Part shown: positions 25,636 to 34,275 of the stretch, in pieces
Numbering within the stretch: the first letter of the stretch is position 1
Layout: each line of letters starts with the position of its first letter
Source of the DNA: Chitinophaga deserti
GTDB lineage: Bacteria; Bacteroidota; Bacteroidia; Chitinophagales; Chitinophagaceae
Length of the DNA: 64,000 nt
Direction: 5' to 3'
NCBI RefSeq assembly: GCF_003149455.1
Contig: NZ_QFFK01000007.1
Location: 1-64,000, forward strand
Translations under genes and position numbers: made by a program
The notes under the pieces: generated by a model
Told to the model about the DNA's origin: nothing
Seen by the model: only the letters and a program-made list of their open reading frames with translations
Database searches by the model: none

Positions 25636-26838
25636 TTATTTTTTGGTTGCTGTGCTGATGGTTAGTTCACTGCCGCTGATGCTGAAATGTAATCCGCTGA
25701 TCAGGTGTAATTGTTCCAATACTTCTCCAAGGCTGGCTTCCCGGCTGATGCTGCCGCCGATGTGCTGACCCTTTGCTACATCGCCGTTAAAGCGTACGGT
25801 GATCCCGTACCACCGGGCTACCTGGTCCATAATCTCTGTGATGGATTCGTTGTTGAAATAGAAGTATCCGTTCTTCCAGGCGGTGGCTTTCTCGATGTCT
25901 GCCTTCTCGATTTTCAGTGCGGCCGTGGTGGAAACTGCCGCCTGCCCCGGCTCCAGTACTTTCTTCCCTTTGCGGGCAGCTACGGCCACTTTACCGTTCA
26001 TGAGGCTGGTAGTGGTGCGGGATGGATCGTATGCGGATATATTGAATGTGGTGCCGAGTACCTCCACGGTATCGCCATACACCTGTACGCTGAATGGCTT
26101 TTGCGCATCCTTCGCTACTTCGAAGTAGCCTTCGCCACGGAGGGTTACGGTGCGCTTATTTCCCGTGAATCGGACAGGGAACTGCAGCTCCGAAGCCGCA
26201 TTCAGCCACACGGCGGTGCCGTCGGGCAGTACAATGCGGTAGGTGCCCGCTACGGGTACGCGGAGGGTATTATATAGGGCTGTTTCTCCTGAAGCTGTAT
26301 TCGCATCATAATGGATGGCGCCGCTATCGCTGCGGAGGCGGGTACCGTCTTCTTCTTCCAGCGACATATGCTCGCCTTGCAGGAGTATGGTTTTGCCGTT
26401 GGAAAGTACGAGTTCGGCGCGGGAGGTGCCGGGGAGTACATCGTTTTCGTGGCCGAAGCGGTTATCGGCAACTATGCGGGTATCATTGAATGGCTGACGG
26501 TGACCGGAAAAGAACCAGGTGAATACTGCGATGCCGGTAACCGCTGCGGCGGCAGCCCAGGTATAGCGCTGGCGTAAAGACCGTTTTCTTTTGGCATTAC
26601 GTTTGGCAAGCACCTGTTCCCATGCCGGCCGGCTGTTGAAACGGCTGAGCCGGGCCATACGTGCATCCAGTGCAGGAAGGTTTTGTATTTCGGCAAGGAG
26701 GCGCTGGCGCAGGGGAGCAGGTATCAGTGCATGCAGCTCCTCCTGCTCTTCGGCAGTGATGGTATTGTTATGCAATCTGTGCAGCAGCTCCGCTGCTCTG
26801 TACGGAACGTTTCCCCAATCAATAGTTGGCTCGGTCAT
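25636..26838 (-). CDS. FecR-family anti-sigma factor
   Basis: It holds the cognate ECF sigma factor at the inner membrane until the STN domain of the SusC signals that substrate is present. The 400-aa protein has a cytoplasmic N-terminal sigma-binding part (1-90), one membrane segment (about 92-112, WAAAAAVTGIAVFTWFFSG), a periplasmic FecR domain (about 150-300) with VLPDGTAVWLNAASEL, and a C-terminal DUF4974-type domain (about 330-398) containing WKNGYFYFNNESITEIMDQV. It follows the sigma gene by 94 nt and precedes susC by 182 nt. Confidence 0.93.
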   Translation of the reverse strand: MTEPTIDWGNVPYRAAELLHRLHNNTITAEEQEELHALIPAPLRQRLLAEIQNLPALDARMARLSRFNSRPAWEQVLAKRNAKRKRSLRQRYTWAAAAAVTGIAVFTWFFSGHRQPFNDTRIVADNRFGHENDVLPGTSRAELVLSNGKTILLQGEHMSLEEEDGTRLRSDSGAIHYDANTASGETALYNTLRVPVAGTYRIVLPDGTAVWLNAASELQFPVRFTGNKRTVTLRGEGYFEVAKDAQKPFSVQVYGDTVEVLGTTFNISAYDPSRTTTSLMNGKVAVAARKGKKVLEPGQAAVSTTAALKIEKADIEKATAWKNGYFYFNNESITEIMDQVARWYGITVRFNGDVAKGQHIGGSISREASLGEVLEQLHLISGLHFSISGSELTISTATKK

Positions 26839-26932
26839 GTCTATTCTACACGCAGGAGATGAAAAAGAATGGAATGGTTACCCGGTTTTTTTTGAAAATA
26901 AATGCAATCCTCTTTAATTCAACCGATTGCAT

Positions 26933-27487
26933 TTAGCGTAAAAAGTAAAGGAGCAGCACGAATCCTGGTCCCAGGCGCTCCCGGAGGAGCAGTAATGCTC
27001 TTTGTTTCTGGCTTTTAACGGTATGGATGGATATATTAAGTGCATCGGCGATCTCGGTATTGGAGAGGCCTTCTACGTAGCTCTTTCGCAAAATGGAGGC
27101 GCAGCCTTCGGGAAGGGAAGCTACTGCGGCTTCCATGGCAGCAACCATTTCGGTACTGATGATGGTTTCGAGGACTTCGGGAGGGGCGAAGGACTGTCCG
27201 CGCAGTTGCTCATCCTGGTGGCGGTGTACGACCTTCAGGTGGCGGAGGCGGTTGAGGCATGCGTTGCGGACCACGGCATAGAGGTAGTTCTTACGTGCCG
27301 GCTCGCCTTCGGGGAGGATGCCCGACTTTTCGCAGATCATTACGAACACATCCTGCACCACATCTTCCGCCAGCGCTTCATCCTGCAGATAACGGAAGGC
27401 AAACTCGCATAGGCGGGGATAATACAAGTGGAACAGCGGTTCAACCGCCGTAGGTAACGCATCATATCCTCCTGGAAAATTCACCAT
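26933..27487 (-). CDS. ECF RNA polymerase sigma-70 factor
   Basis: The 184-aa protein has sigma region 2 (about 18-85, FHLYYPRLCEFAFRYLQDE and AEDVVQDVFVMI) and region 4 (about 120-175, SLPEGCASILRKSYVEGLSNTEIADAL). It belongs to the Bacteroidota-expanded group that drives SusC/SusD loci. It is the first gene of the minus-strand locus and should activate fecR-susC-susD-GH16 once released from FecR. The hydrophobic tail after residue 170 (FVLLLYFLR) is a little unusual and may mark a weak membrane contact. Confidence 0.93.
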   Translation of the reverse strand: MVNFPGGYDALPTAVEPLFHLYYPRLCEFAFRYLQDEALAEDVVQDVFVMICEKSGILPEGEPARKNYLYAVVRNACLNRLRHLKVVHRHQDEQLRGQSFAPPEVLETIISTEMVAAMEAAVASLPEGCASILRKSYVEGLSNTEIADALNISIHTVKSQKQRALLLLRERLGPGFVLLLYFLR

Positions 27488-27616
27488 CCACTGTTTGTTT
27501 TAGCTGGAAACCCTTGTGTTGCAACGTGTATGGCTAAAAATAGTAATTTTCGCATAAAGGAGGCTGCTGTTGTAAGAAAATTTCAATTGTGGGGGTGCAA
27601 TTACTCACTAAATCGT

Positions 27617-27624
27617 TAAATTTG
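27617..27624 (+). promoter_or_regulatory. possible -7 promoter element
   Basis: TAAATTTG fits the Bacteroidota TAnnTTTG -7 element. It lies 13 nt before the chosen start of the small membrane protein gene. No well-spaced -33 TTG was found (the nearest starts 30 nt upstream), so confidence is low. Confidence 0.3.
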
Positions 27625-27636
27625 ACGTTAATATTT

Positions 27637-27825
27637 ATGGATTTAAGAGATTTATTCGGATACCTTTTTATTCTGGCGGGACTCTTGCAGTTACTTACCG
27701 CCTATTTGATTTTCGCCGGCAACCGGCATTATGTGTTAAGATTTGCCAACAAGGCGGTAGGTTCAATTATATATGTTATTTTTGCATTTATATTGTTCTA
27801 CCTGGCATATTATTTTCTGGCATGA
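27637..27825 (+). CDS. small two-segment membrane protein, unknown
   Basis: The 62-aa product begins MDLRDLFGYLF and has two hydrophobic segments (about residues 7-25 and 40-60) split by a basic stretch (NRHYVLRFANK). I do not recognise a family. The frame is open back to 27589, but the residues added there are poor in signal, and a -7-like element lies inside that extension, so the Met at 27637 was chosen. It precedes the L,D-transpeptidase gene by 20 nt and may be cotranscribed with it. Confidence 0.5.
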   Translation: MDLRDLFGYLFILAGLLQLLTAYLIFAGNRHYVLRFANKAVGSIIYVIFAFILFYLAYYFLA

Positions 27826-27845
27826 ATTGGTAAGACAGACTAGAT

Positions 27846-28658
27846 ATGAAGCGGTTATTTATCGGTATTTTATCCCTCCTGGGCGCAGTTAGTACACAAG
27901 CGCAGCAATCATTTCTCGAGAACCAGAAACTGTTCCCGCGGGTTGGTGAGGCTTTCCGGGAGAAAGAAGAAAGCATTAAGAAGGAATTCGCCAAGAAAGG
28001 CGTATCCTGGCCGGCCAGGCAGCTGTATATCCGCAGCTTTAAGCTGGACAGTGAACTGGAGATCTGGGCGCGCAACAGCCCGGCCGATACCTTCACCCTC
28101 GTTAAAACCTACCGCGTATGTTCCCTTTCCGGAAAGATGGGGCCCAAGCGTAAAGAAGGCGACCGTCAGGTGCCCGAAGGGTTTTACTATATCAACGATT
28201 TCAATCCTAACAGCAGTTTTCACCTGAGTCTCGGAATCAACTACCCGAACTATTCTGACCGCATGCTCAGCGATCAGAAGAAACCAGGCGGCGATATCTA
28301 TATCCACGGTTCCTGCCTTACCATCGGCTGCATCCCGCTCACCGACGAGTACATCCAGGAAGTATATGTAATGGCCGTGCATGCTAAAAATGCCGGGCAG
28401 GATTTCATCCCCGTTCATGTATTCCCCGTTCGCTTCGGTAACAACCGCAGCATGGATTACCTCGGCAGTGTTTCACTCACGGATAACGAGTCGCAGAAGT
28501 TCTGGCTGAACCTGAAGAATGCTTACGACTATTTCGAGAAAACCCGCAAAATGCCGGTAGTGATGGTGAACAGCCAGGGCAAATACGTGTATACCGCTCC
28601 TGTAACACAACCTGCTATCGCTCAGATCGGCACTACCCGTACACAATCAACGAATTGA
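27846..28658 (+). CDS. L,D-transpeptidase (YkuD/ErfK family), exported
   Basis: The 270-aa protein has a signal peptide (RLFIGILSLLGAVSTQAQ) and a YkuD catalytic domain at about residues 75-200. Its motif is read as IYIHGSCLTIGCIPL, with the catalytic Cys in the SxxxGC element (TIGC) and the preceding His. Such enzymes form 3-3 peptidoglycan crosslinks or attach proteins to the wall in the periplasm; the arrangement is closest to YafK-type proteins. A strong terminator follows. The short membrane protein gene upstream is 20 nt away. Confidence 0.85.
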   Translation: MKRLFIGILSLLGAVSTQAQQSFLENQKLFPRVGEAFREKEESIKKEFAKKGVSWPARQLYIRSFKLDSELEIWARNSPADTFTLVKTYRVCSLSGKMGPKRKEGDRQVPEGFYYINDFNPNSSFHLSLGINYPNYSDRMLSDQKKPGGDIYIHGSCLTIGCIPLTDEYIQEVYVMAVHAKNAGQDFIPVHVFPVRFGNNRSMDYLGSVSLTDNESQKFWLNLKNAYDYFEKTRKMPVVMVNSQGKYVYTAPVTQPAIAQIGTTRTQSTN

Positions 28659-28680
28659 TATTGTGCTTATAATATTGAAG

Positions 28681-28712
28681 ACAGTCCCGGCCTCACACCG
28701 GGACTGTTTGTT
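28681..28712 (+). terminator. intrinsic terminator after the L,D-transpeptidase gene
   Basis: ACAGTCCCGG at 28681-28690 pairs perfectly with CCGGGACTGT at 28698-28707 around a 7-nt loop and is followed by a T-rich run. Confidence 0.9.
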
Positions 28713-28766
28713 TTTACAGGGAATTTTCGTAAATAGTGTAAAATGCTATCTCCGATGATACCGTTT

Positions 28767-28955
28767 ATGAAACGCACTTTCTGGTATTTTATAGTACTGC
28801 TGGCCATTAGCCCGCTGTTTCTCTGGTTTTCCGGAAAGCCCTACACCCACGCTGTGTGGATCGACTGGATTGCACGCAGCCTGTTAACTGCTCTGCTGTT
28901 CGCCTTTTTCTTCCCTTATGTTAAGAAGAAACCTTTACCCACGGATAAAGCATGA
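28767..28955 (+). CDS. small membrane protein, unknown
   Basis: The 62-aa product starts MKRTFWYFIVLLAISP and has two hydrophobic segments (about 5-22 and 34-54) with a basic C-terminal tail (VKKKPLPTDKA). Three in-frame Met codons (28743, 28755, 28767) are possible; the last was chosen because it starts directly before the first membrane segment. A terminator lies 7 nt after the stop codon and another lies upstream, so it is a single-gene unit. No family is recognised. Confidence 0.5.
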   Translation: MKRTFWYFIVLLAISPLFLWFSGKPYTHAVWIDWIARSLLTALLFAFFFPYVKKKPLPTDKA

Positions 28956-28961
28956 GTTATT

Positions 28962-28988
28962 CCCGGCCTTAGTGCCGGGTTTATTTTT
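28962..28988 (+). terminator. intrinsic terminator after the small membrane protein gene
   Basis: CCCGGC at 28962-28967 pairs with GCCGGG at 28974-28979 and is followed by TTTATTTTTT. Confidence 0.8.
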
Positions 28989-29010
28989 TGTAAGGCTATC
29001 TTTGCCTGCT

Positions 29011-29331
29011 ATGTTAAACTACCTGTTATTATTGTTCCCTGTCATCGTAGTGGCAGCAATAGCGTTGAATGTATGGTTCCGTGCCGGAAAAGGGGAGGGC
29101 AGTGCCTGGGGGCTGTATGTACTCTTTCTGAAGAAACTGGCTTTGCGCACGGCAGGTTTAATCGTCCTCGTAATCGCAGGTTCTTATTTCGTATTGCTCA
29201 TAAAGGATGAAGCATACTCACTGGAAGCCTGGCGCATTTCAATGGATCTGAGCCTCAGTTTCTACACCGGGTTGCTGGGTGGATGGGCCATCATGCTATG
29301 GGAAGGGATGCGGAAAAAGGCAGGAGAATAG
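29011..29331 (+). CDS. small membrane protein, unknown
   Basis: The 106-aa product starts MLNYLLLLFPVIVVAAIAL and has three hydrophobic segments (about 1-20, 42-66 and 82-98). The frame is open back to 28918, but that extension runs through the terminator at 28962-28988, so the Met at 29011 was taken. I recognise no domain. It lies upstream of the GMC oxidoreductase group but is separated from it by about 150 nt of AT-rich sequence. Confidence 0.5.
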   Translation: MLNYLLLLFPVIVVAAIALNVWFRAGKGEGSAWGLYVLFLKKLALRTAGLIVLVIAGSYFVLLIKDEAYSLEAWRISMDLSLSFYTGLLGGWAIMLWEGMRKKAGE

Positions 29332-29481
29332 GACGAAATGCCGATGCAATGGCACTATTTGCCTTAATATTTACCCCTATGTGTCATTTATACACACTAT
29401 TTTCCCTTTAGGTCCCGAAATATTTTGGTTTCTCGCATTTTTTTTGGATTTTTCCATCTAAGGTCAAATCAATTTACTATT

Positions 29482-30054
29482 ATGAACAGAAGAGATGCCA
29501 TCAGGAATGTAGCGATACTCATGGGTACCGCGCTTTCCGCTTCCACGTTAGCGGCACTGGAGGGTTGCAAATCCAGGCCGGCCACATATTCATTACAAAC
29601 ACCCGAAACTAAAGAACTGCTCGCGGAAATCGCAGAAACGATCATACCTGCTACTTCCACTCCCGGCGCTAAAGCCGCAGGCGTGCAGGACTTCATTGTT
29701 ACCATGATCAACGACTGCTACGACGAGAAAGCACAGAAAGTGTTTGAAGCAGGCCTGAACAAGGTGAACGAAGAAAGCAAAAAGAAATTCGACGGTAAAG
29801 TGTTCTTGGATCTCTCTCCTGAACAACGTACCGAGCTGCTGACCGCCATCGATCAGGAGCGTGTGGATTACAACAAACGGGAAAACAAGAAGAAAGAAGA
29901 TCCCGTTCATTACTTCCAGTACATGAAAGAGCTGACGCTGCTTGGCTACTTCACGTCTGAACCGGGCGCCACCAAAGCCCTGCGTTATGTAGCCGTACCC
30001 GGCCGTTACGAAGGCTGTGTTCCCTACAAGAAAGGCGACCGCGCCTGGGCTTAA
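29482..30054 (+). CDS. gluconate 2-dehydrogenase subunit 3-family protein with Tat-like leader
   Basis: The 190-aa protein has an N-terminal RRDAIRNVAIL stretch with a twin arginine followed by a hydrophobic run and a Cys (ALEGC), so Tat export and lipid anchoring are both plausible. A Gluconate_2-dh3 domain follows (about 45-185). In known FAD-dependent sugar dehydrogenases this small subunit carries the export signal and the catalytic GMC subunit travels with it. The two GMC proteins encoded next have no signal peptide of their own, which fits. I chose 29482 over 29425 because the Tat motif then sits at the N terminus. The next gene is 32 nt away. Confidence 0.85.
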   Translation: MNRRDAIRNVAILMGTALSASTLAALEGCKSRPATYSLQTPETKELLAEIAETIIPATSTPGAKAAGVQDFIVTMINDCYDEKAQKVFEAGLNKVNEESKKKFDGKVFLDLSPEQRTELLTAIDQERVDYNKRENKKKEDPVHYFQYMKELTLLGYFTSEPGATKALRYVAVPGRYEGCVPYKKGDRAWA

Positions 30055-30086
30055 TCCGTTTTCCACATTACAAAAACTGAAACATC

Positions 30087-31781
30087 ATGAACCTGAATAT
30101 AAAAGCGCAGGATCAGCATACGTTTGATGCGATCGTGATCGGCTCCGGCGTTAGCGGCGGATGGGCTGCCAAAGAGCTCACCGAAAAAGGCCTGAAAGTA
30201 CTCATGCTCGAGCGCGGCCACAACCTCGAACACGGTAAATACGAAACCGCCACCAAAAATCCCTGGGAGTTCGAACACCGCGGACGCATCACCCAGGACC
30301 AGCGCCAATCTCACGAAAAACTGAGCCGCGACTACCCTTACTCCGAACACAACGAAAAATACTGGATCAACGATAGTAAATCCCCTTACCAGGAAGATAA
30401 ACGCTTCGACTGGTACCGCCCCGATATCGTAGGCGGTAAATCCATCATGTGGGGCCGCCAGAGCTACCGCTGGAGCGATCTCGACTTCGAAGCCAATAAG
30501 AAAGACGGCATCGCGGTTGACTGGCCTATCCGTTATAAAGACATTCAGCCCTGGTATGATTACGTGGAAAAATTCGTAGGCATTTCCGGATCAGTTGAGA
30601 ACTTACCCCAGCTGCCGGACAGCATCTTCATGCCTGCCATGGAAATGAACTGCGTGGAGAAAGACGTGAAAGCAAAAGTGGAAGCATCTTTCGCAGGCCG
30701 TAAGATGATCATGGGCCGCGTTGCCAATATCACACAACCACTGCCCGGCCGTACAAACTGCCAGTTCCGTAACCTCTGCAGCCGCGGCTGTCCGTTCGGT
30801 GGTTATTTCAGCACACAATCGTCTACCCTCCCGGCAGCAGTAGCCACCGGTAACCTGACGCTGCGTCCTGATTCGATCGTGAACAGTCTTATCTATGACG
30901 ATAAAGCAGGCAAAGCCACCGGCGTGCGTGTGATCGACAAGAACTCCAAGGAAATGATTGAGTTCTATGCCAAGATCATTTTCGTAAATGGTTCTACACT
31001 AGGTTCCACTTTCGTACTGATGAACTCCATCAGCAGCCGTTTCCCCAACGGGTTCGGTAACGACAGCGGAGTACTGGGCAAATACCTGATGGATCACCAC
31101 TTCCGCACCGGCGCATCCGGCACTGTGGAAGGGTACGATGATAAATACTTCTACGGCCGCCGTCCAAACGGGCTGTACATCCCCCGTTACCGTAACATCG
31201 GCAGCGATAAGCGCGATTACATCCGTGGCTTCGGTTACCAGGGTGGCGCCAGCCGTAGCGGTTGGAGCCGTGGTATCGCAGAAATGGGTGTGGGTAAAGA
31301 CTTCAAGGAAATGCTCACCGAACCCGGCAAATGGAGCATGGGCATCGGCGGCTTCGGCGAATGTCTCCCTTATGAAGACAACTACGTAACGCTCGATAAA
31401 TCCGTGAAAGACGAATGGGGCCAGCCAACACTGCGCTTCAACGCCGAGTTCAAGGAGAATGAAATGAAGATGCGGAAAGATATGGCCAACGACGCAGCAG
31501 AGATGCTCGAAGCTGCCGGTGTTAAAAACGTGAAAACGTACGACAACGGTTCATGGCCCGGTATGGCGATCCACGAAATGGGCACTGCCCGTATGGGACG
31601 CGATCCGAAAACTTCCATCCTCAACGAATTCAACCAGGTACATGGTGCTAAAAACGTATTTGTGACAGATGGTGCCGCCATGACCTCCGCGTCGTGCGTG
31701 AACCCTTCCCTCACTTATATGGCACTTACCGCCCGCGCGGCAGATCATGCCGTGAAAGAGCTGAAGAAAGGAAATATCTGA
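30087..31781 (+). CDS. GMC-family FAD-dependent oxidoreductase (first of two)
   Basis: The 564-aa protein has an N-terminal FAD-binding GxGxxG (VIGSGVSGGWAAKEL), a catalytic C-terminal part with HEMGTARMG and the NPSLTYMALTARAADHAV segment, and no signal peptide. Three cysteines at 225, 231 and 235 (C-x5-C-x3-C) sit in an insertion resembling the one that binds a [3Fe-4S] cluster in bacterial FAD glucose dehydrogenase. It probably oxidises a sugar or polyol in the periplasm after co-export with the Tat subunit encoded 32 nt upstream. Substrate and electron acceptor are unknown; no cytochrome gene lies nearby. Confidence 0.85.
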   Translation: MNLNIKAQDQHTFDAIVIGSGVSGGWAAKELTEKGLKVLMLERGHNLEHGKYETATKNPWEFEHRGRITQDQRQSHEKLSRDYPYSEHNEKYWINDSKSPYQEDKRFDWYRPDIVGGKSIMWGRQSYRWSDLDFEANKKDGIAVDWPIRYKDIQPWYDYVEKFVGISGSVENLPQLPDSIFMPAMEMNCVEKDVKAKVEASFAGRKMIMGRVANITQPLPGRTNCQFRNLCSRGCPFGGYFSTQSSTLPAAVATGNLTLRPDSIVNSLIYDDKAGKATGVRVIDKNSKEMIEFYAKIIFVNGSTLGSTFVLMNSISSRFPNGFGNDSGVLGKYLMDHHFRTGASGTVEGYDDKYFYGRRPNGLYIPRYRNIGSDKRDYIRGFGYQGGASRSGWSRGIAEMGVGKDFKEMLTEPGKWSMGIGGFGECLPYEDNYVTLDKSVKDEWGQPTLRFNAEFKENEMKMRKDMANDAAEMLEAAGVKNVKTYDNGSWPGMAIHEMGTARMGRDPKTSILNEFNQVHGAKNVFVTDGAAMTSASCVNPSLTYMALTARAADHAVKELKKGNI

Positions 31782-31807
31782 TAAAGGAACTAAGGCATAA
31801 CTATTGA

Positions 31808-31836
31808 GGAAAAGCCGCGTTCGTAGCGGCTTTTCC
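31808..31836 (+). terminator. hairpin between the two GMC genes
   Basis: GGAAAAGCCGC at 31808-31818 pairs perfectly with GCGGCTTTTCC at 31826-31836 around a 7-nt loop. The run after it is only moderately T-rich, so it may be a partial terminator or attenuator that lowers expression of the second GMC gene, or an mRNA-stability element. Confidence 0.65.
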
Positions 31837-31856
31837 CATTTTAAACCCACGCTACA

Positions 31857-33551
31857 ATGCATCTTAACATCAAAGCCGCAGCCGAAAATACCTACGACGC
31901 CATTGTGGTAGGTTCAGGCATCAGCGGTGGCTGGGCAGCCAAAGAGCTGTGTGAAAAAGGGCTTAAAACCCTCGTGCTGGAAAGAGGCCGGAACGTTGAG
32001 CACATCAAAGACTACACCACCGCCAACTGGGCGCCGTGGGATTATCCGCATCACGGCAAGCATACCCTCGAAATGCAGGAGAATCATCCCATCCAGAGCA
32101 GATGCTATGCTTTCGATGAAGCCACGCAACACTTCTGGGTGAACGATAAAGAGAATCCCTACAACGAGATCAAGCCTTTCAACTGGCTGCGTGGCAACCA
32201 TGTGGGTGGCCGCTCGCTCATGTGGGGGCGCCAGGTATACCGCTGGAGCGATATCGATTTTGGAGCCAATGCGAAAGACGGGCACGGGGTAGACTGGCCT
32301 ATCCGGTATAAAGACATTGAGCCGTGGTACAGTTATGTAGAGAAGTACATTGGTATCAGCGGAACCGCAGAGAACCTGCCCCAGCTGCCCGATGGCGAGT
32401 TCCTCAAAGCCATGGAGATGAACTGCCTCGAGAAGCACGTAGCCGCCCGTATAAAGGAAAAGTATAAAGACCGGATCATGACCATTGGCCGCTGCGCACA
32501 CGTTACGGAAGCGCATAACGGTAGAGGTCCCTGTCAGTACCGCGACCAATGCGCGCGTGGCTGTCCGTTTACGGGGTATTTCAGCAGTAATGGGGTTACG
32601 CTCCCGGCAGCCGCTAAAACGGGCAATATGACCCTGCGCCCGCATTCCATCGTACTGGAACTGTTGTATGATGAAGCTACGAAGAAAGCAAAGGGTGTAC
32701 GCATCATGGATGCCGAAACGAAAGAGGTGACGGAGTATTTCGCTAAAATCATTTTCGTTAATGCTTCCACACTCGGTACCACCGCTATTCTCCTCAACTC
32801 CGTTAGCAACCGCTTTCCTAATGGTTTCGGTAACGACAGCGACCAGGTAGGCCGCAACCTCATGGATCATCACTTTGGCGTAGGTGCCGGCGGTTCATTC
32901 GAAGGGTTCGAAGATCAGTATACCTACGGCAGAAGAGCCAACGGCATTTACATTCCGCGCTTCCGTAATATCGGGGGCAATACCAACCGGAAGGATTACC
33001 TGCGTGGCTTCGGCTACCAGGGCGGCGCTTCCCGCGGCCGCACTACTTCTTTTGAAGGCATTGGTGTGCAGCTCAAGGAAGCCAATACCGAAGCCGGCCA
33101 GTGGGGCATGTGGATTGGGGCCTGGGGAGAACATCTGCCTTACCAGGACAACACCGTACGCCTCAATAAAACCAAAACCGATAAATGGGGGCTCCCCACG
33201 CTGGATATCGATTGTAATTTCCGGGATAACGAACTGGCTATGCGGAAAGACATGCTGGAAAGCGCGAAGGAAATGCTGGAAGCAGCAGGACTGAAAAACG
33301 TTGGTGGTGGCGATGATATGCCACCTCCCGGCCACTGTATCCATGAAATGGGTACCGCGCGTATGGGCCGCGATCCCAAGACTTCCGTACTCAATGGTTT
33401 CAACCAGGTACATGCCGCGCAGAACGTGTTCATCACTGATGGCGCCTGCATGTCATCTTCTGCCTGCCAGAACCCCTCTATCACTTACATGGCGCTAACT
33501 GCCCGCGCGGTAGATCATGCTGTGTCGGAGCTGAAGAAGAATAATATTTAA
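31857..33551 (+). CDS. GMC-family FAD-dependent oxidoreductase (second of two)
   Basis: This 564-aa paralogue has the same length as its neighbour and the same layout: FAD motif VVGSGISGGWAAKEL, cysteines 226, 232 and 236 in C-x5-C-x3-C spacing, HEMGTARMG, and NPSITYMALTARAVDHAV. Many other stretches differ, so it is an older duplication and may take a different substrate. It also lacks a signal peptide and would depend on the Tat subunit encoded at 29482, or on heterodimer formation. A strong terminator closes the group. Confidence 0.85.
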   Translation: MHLNIKAAAENTYDAIVVGSGISGGWAAKELCEKGLKTLVLERGRNVEHIKDYTTANWAPWDYPHHGKHTLEMQENHPIQSRCYAFDEATQHFWVNDKENPYNEIKPFNWLRGNHVGGRSLMWGRQVYRWSDIDFGANAKDGHGVDWPIRYKDIEPWYSYVEKYIGISGTAENLPQLPDGEFLKAMEMNCLEKHVAARIKEKYKDRIMTIGRCAHVTEAHNGRGPCQYRDQCARGCPFTGYFSSNGVTLPAAAKTGNMTLRPHSIVLELLYDEATKKAKGVRIMDAETKEVTEYFAKIIFVNASTLGTTAILLNSVSNRFPNGFGNDSDQVGRNLMDHHFGVGAGGSFEGFEDQYTYGRRANGIYIPRFRNIGGNTNRKDYLRGFGYQGGASRGRTTSFEGIGVQLKEANTEAGQWGMWIGAWGEHLPYQDNTVRLNKTKTDKWGLPTLDIDCNFRDNELAMRKDMLESAKEMLEAAGLKNVGGGDDMPPPGHCIHEMGTARMGRDPKTSVLNGFNQVHAAQNVFITDGACMSSSACQNPSITYMALTARAVDHAVSELKKNNI

Positions 33552-33572
33552 GTGAATGTTTTTCGCATACAG

Positions 33573-33607
33573 GAAAGGCTGGCATAATACGCCGGCCTTT
33601 CTTTTTT
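33573..33607 (+). terminator. intrinsic terminator after the GMC genes
   Basis: An 11-bp stem (33573-33583 with 33591-33601, one G-U pair) with a 7-nt loop is followed by six T. Confidence 0.9.
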
Positions 33608-33630
33608 GATGGAAGAAAGGGAGTCTTTAT

Positions 33631-33795
33631 GGTATTACAAGCAGATTAGAAGCAGGTATCTATGTAATTACAAGGTAGTATCTCTGTAGGAAGTATGGGT
33701 GAAACTGGAGAGATGTTTGGAGAGAAGGTGGACTTGATGTGGAGCTGATGCGTATTTTATGCTGATTTTATGCGGAGGCAGAGGGTAGGAAAAAA
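33631..33795. repeat. degenerate array of fifteen 11-nt repeat units
   Basis: Cut every 11 nt from 33631, fifteen consecutive units appear, and twelve of them begin with G. The third position is a purine in all but the first unit. The clearest neighbours are GTATTTTATGC and TGATTTTATGC, and GGACTTGATGT and GGAGCTGATGC. On the minus strand, parts read CTTCTAATCTG and CTTGTAATACC, similar to the units at 127-269. The array lies directly after a terminator in a 724-nt gene-free stretch. Confidence 0.7.
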
Positions 33796-34275
33796 GGCAA
33801 ATAAAGGGAAGATGATTTGTCAGCGGCAAAAGATAATAGATGGCGGAGGAATGATAGTTGTTAAGCCTGAATGTACGAAATCCACTGCAGGTCAAACCTC
33901 GGGGCTATTGAAGGATTTTTAATACCGTAATATCGGAGTTTGCAAACCGACTAACACTAATTGCATGGAGTCATGGATAATCTCTAAGCTGAAGTATATC
34001 GGGGTTAGAAATTTTCGAAAACTGCATTATTCAGTGTATTTCTTGCCGCTCAGCGATACAGACAATATGCAGTAACGGAAACACTACAGCAGTGGGGGAT
34101 AACATCATGTTAAAAATCCTCACGTGTAAAGGGTTAGCGGGTAGTGTAAAAAGGGTTATTTGCAAACATGTGCGTATCTTTTTTACTGCTTTCTTTTTGA
34201 TTTTACGGATTAAATAAGTTAACTTAAAGTAGGTTTTTCACACACGTTATTGTTTAATTTTTAAATCAGCTTGCC
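33796..34275. other. AT-rich gene-free stretch before the CBS gene
   Basis: No convincing reading frame, hairpin or repeat was found. The sequence is AT-rich, with a possible 36-codon frame at 33965-34075 that lacks support. It probably holds the promoter of the CBS-domain gene; TAGGTTTT near 34231 is a near match to the -7 element. Confidence 0.4.

Noticed and set aside
33668..33895. 75-codon minus-strand frame
   Set aside because: Most of it lies inside the 11-nt repeat array, and the product has no domain; the periodic repeat explains the sequence better.
33965..34075. 36-codon plus-strand frame before the CBS gene
   Set aside because: No ribosome-binding site, no family resemblance and chance length in an AT-rich stretch.
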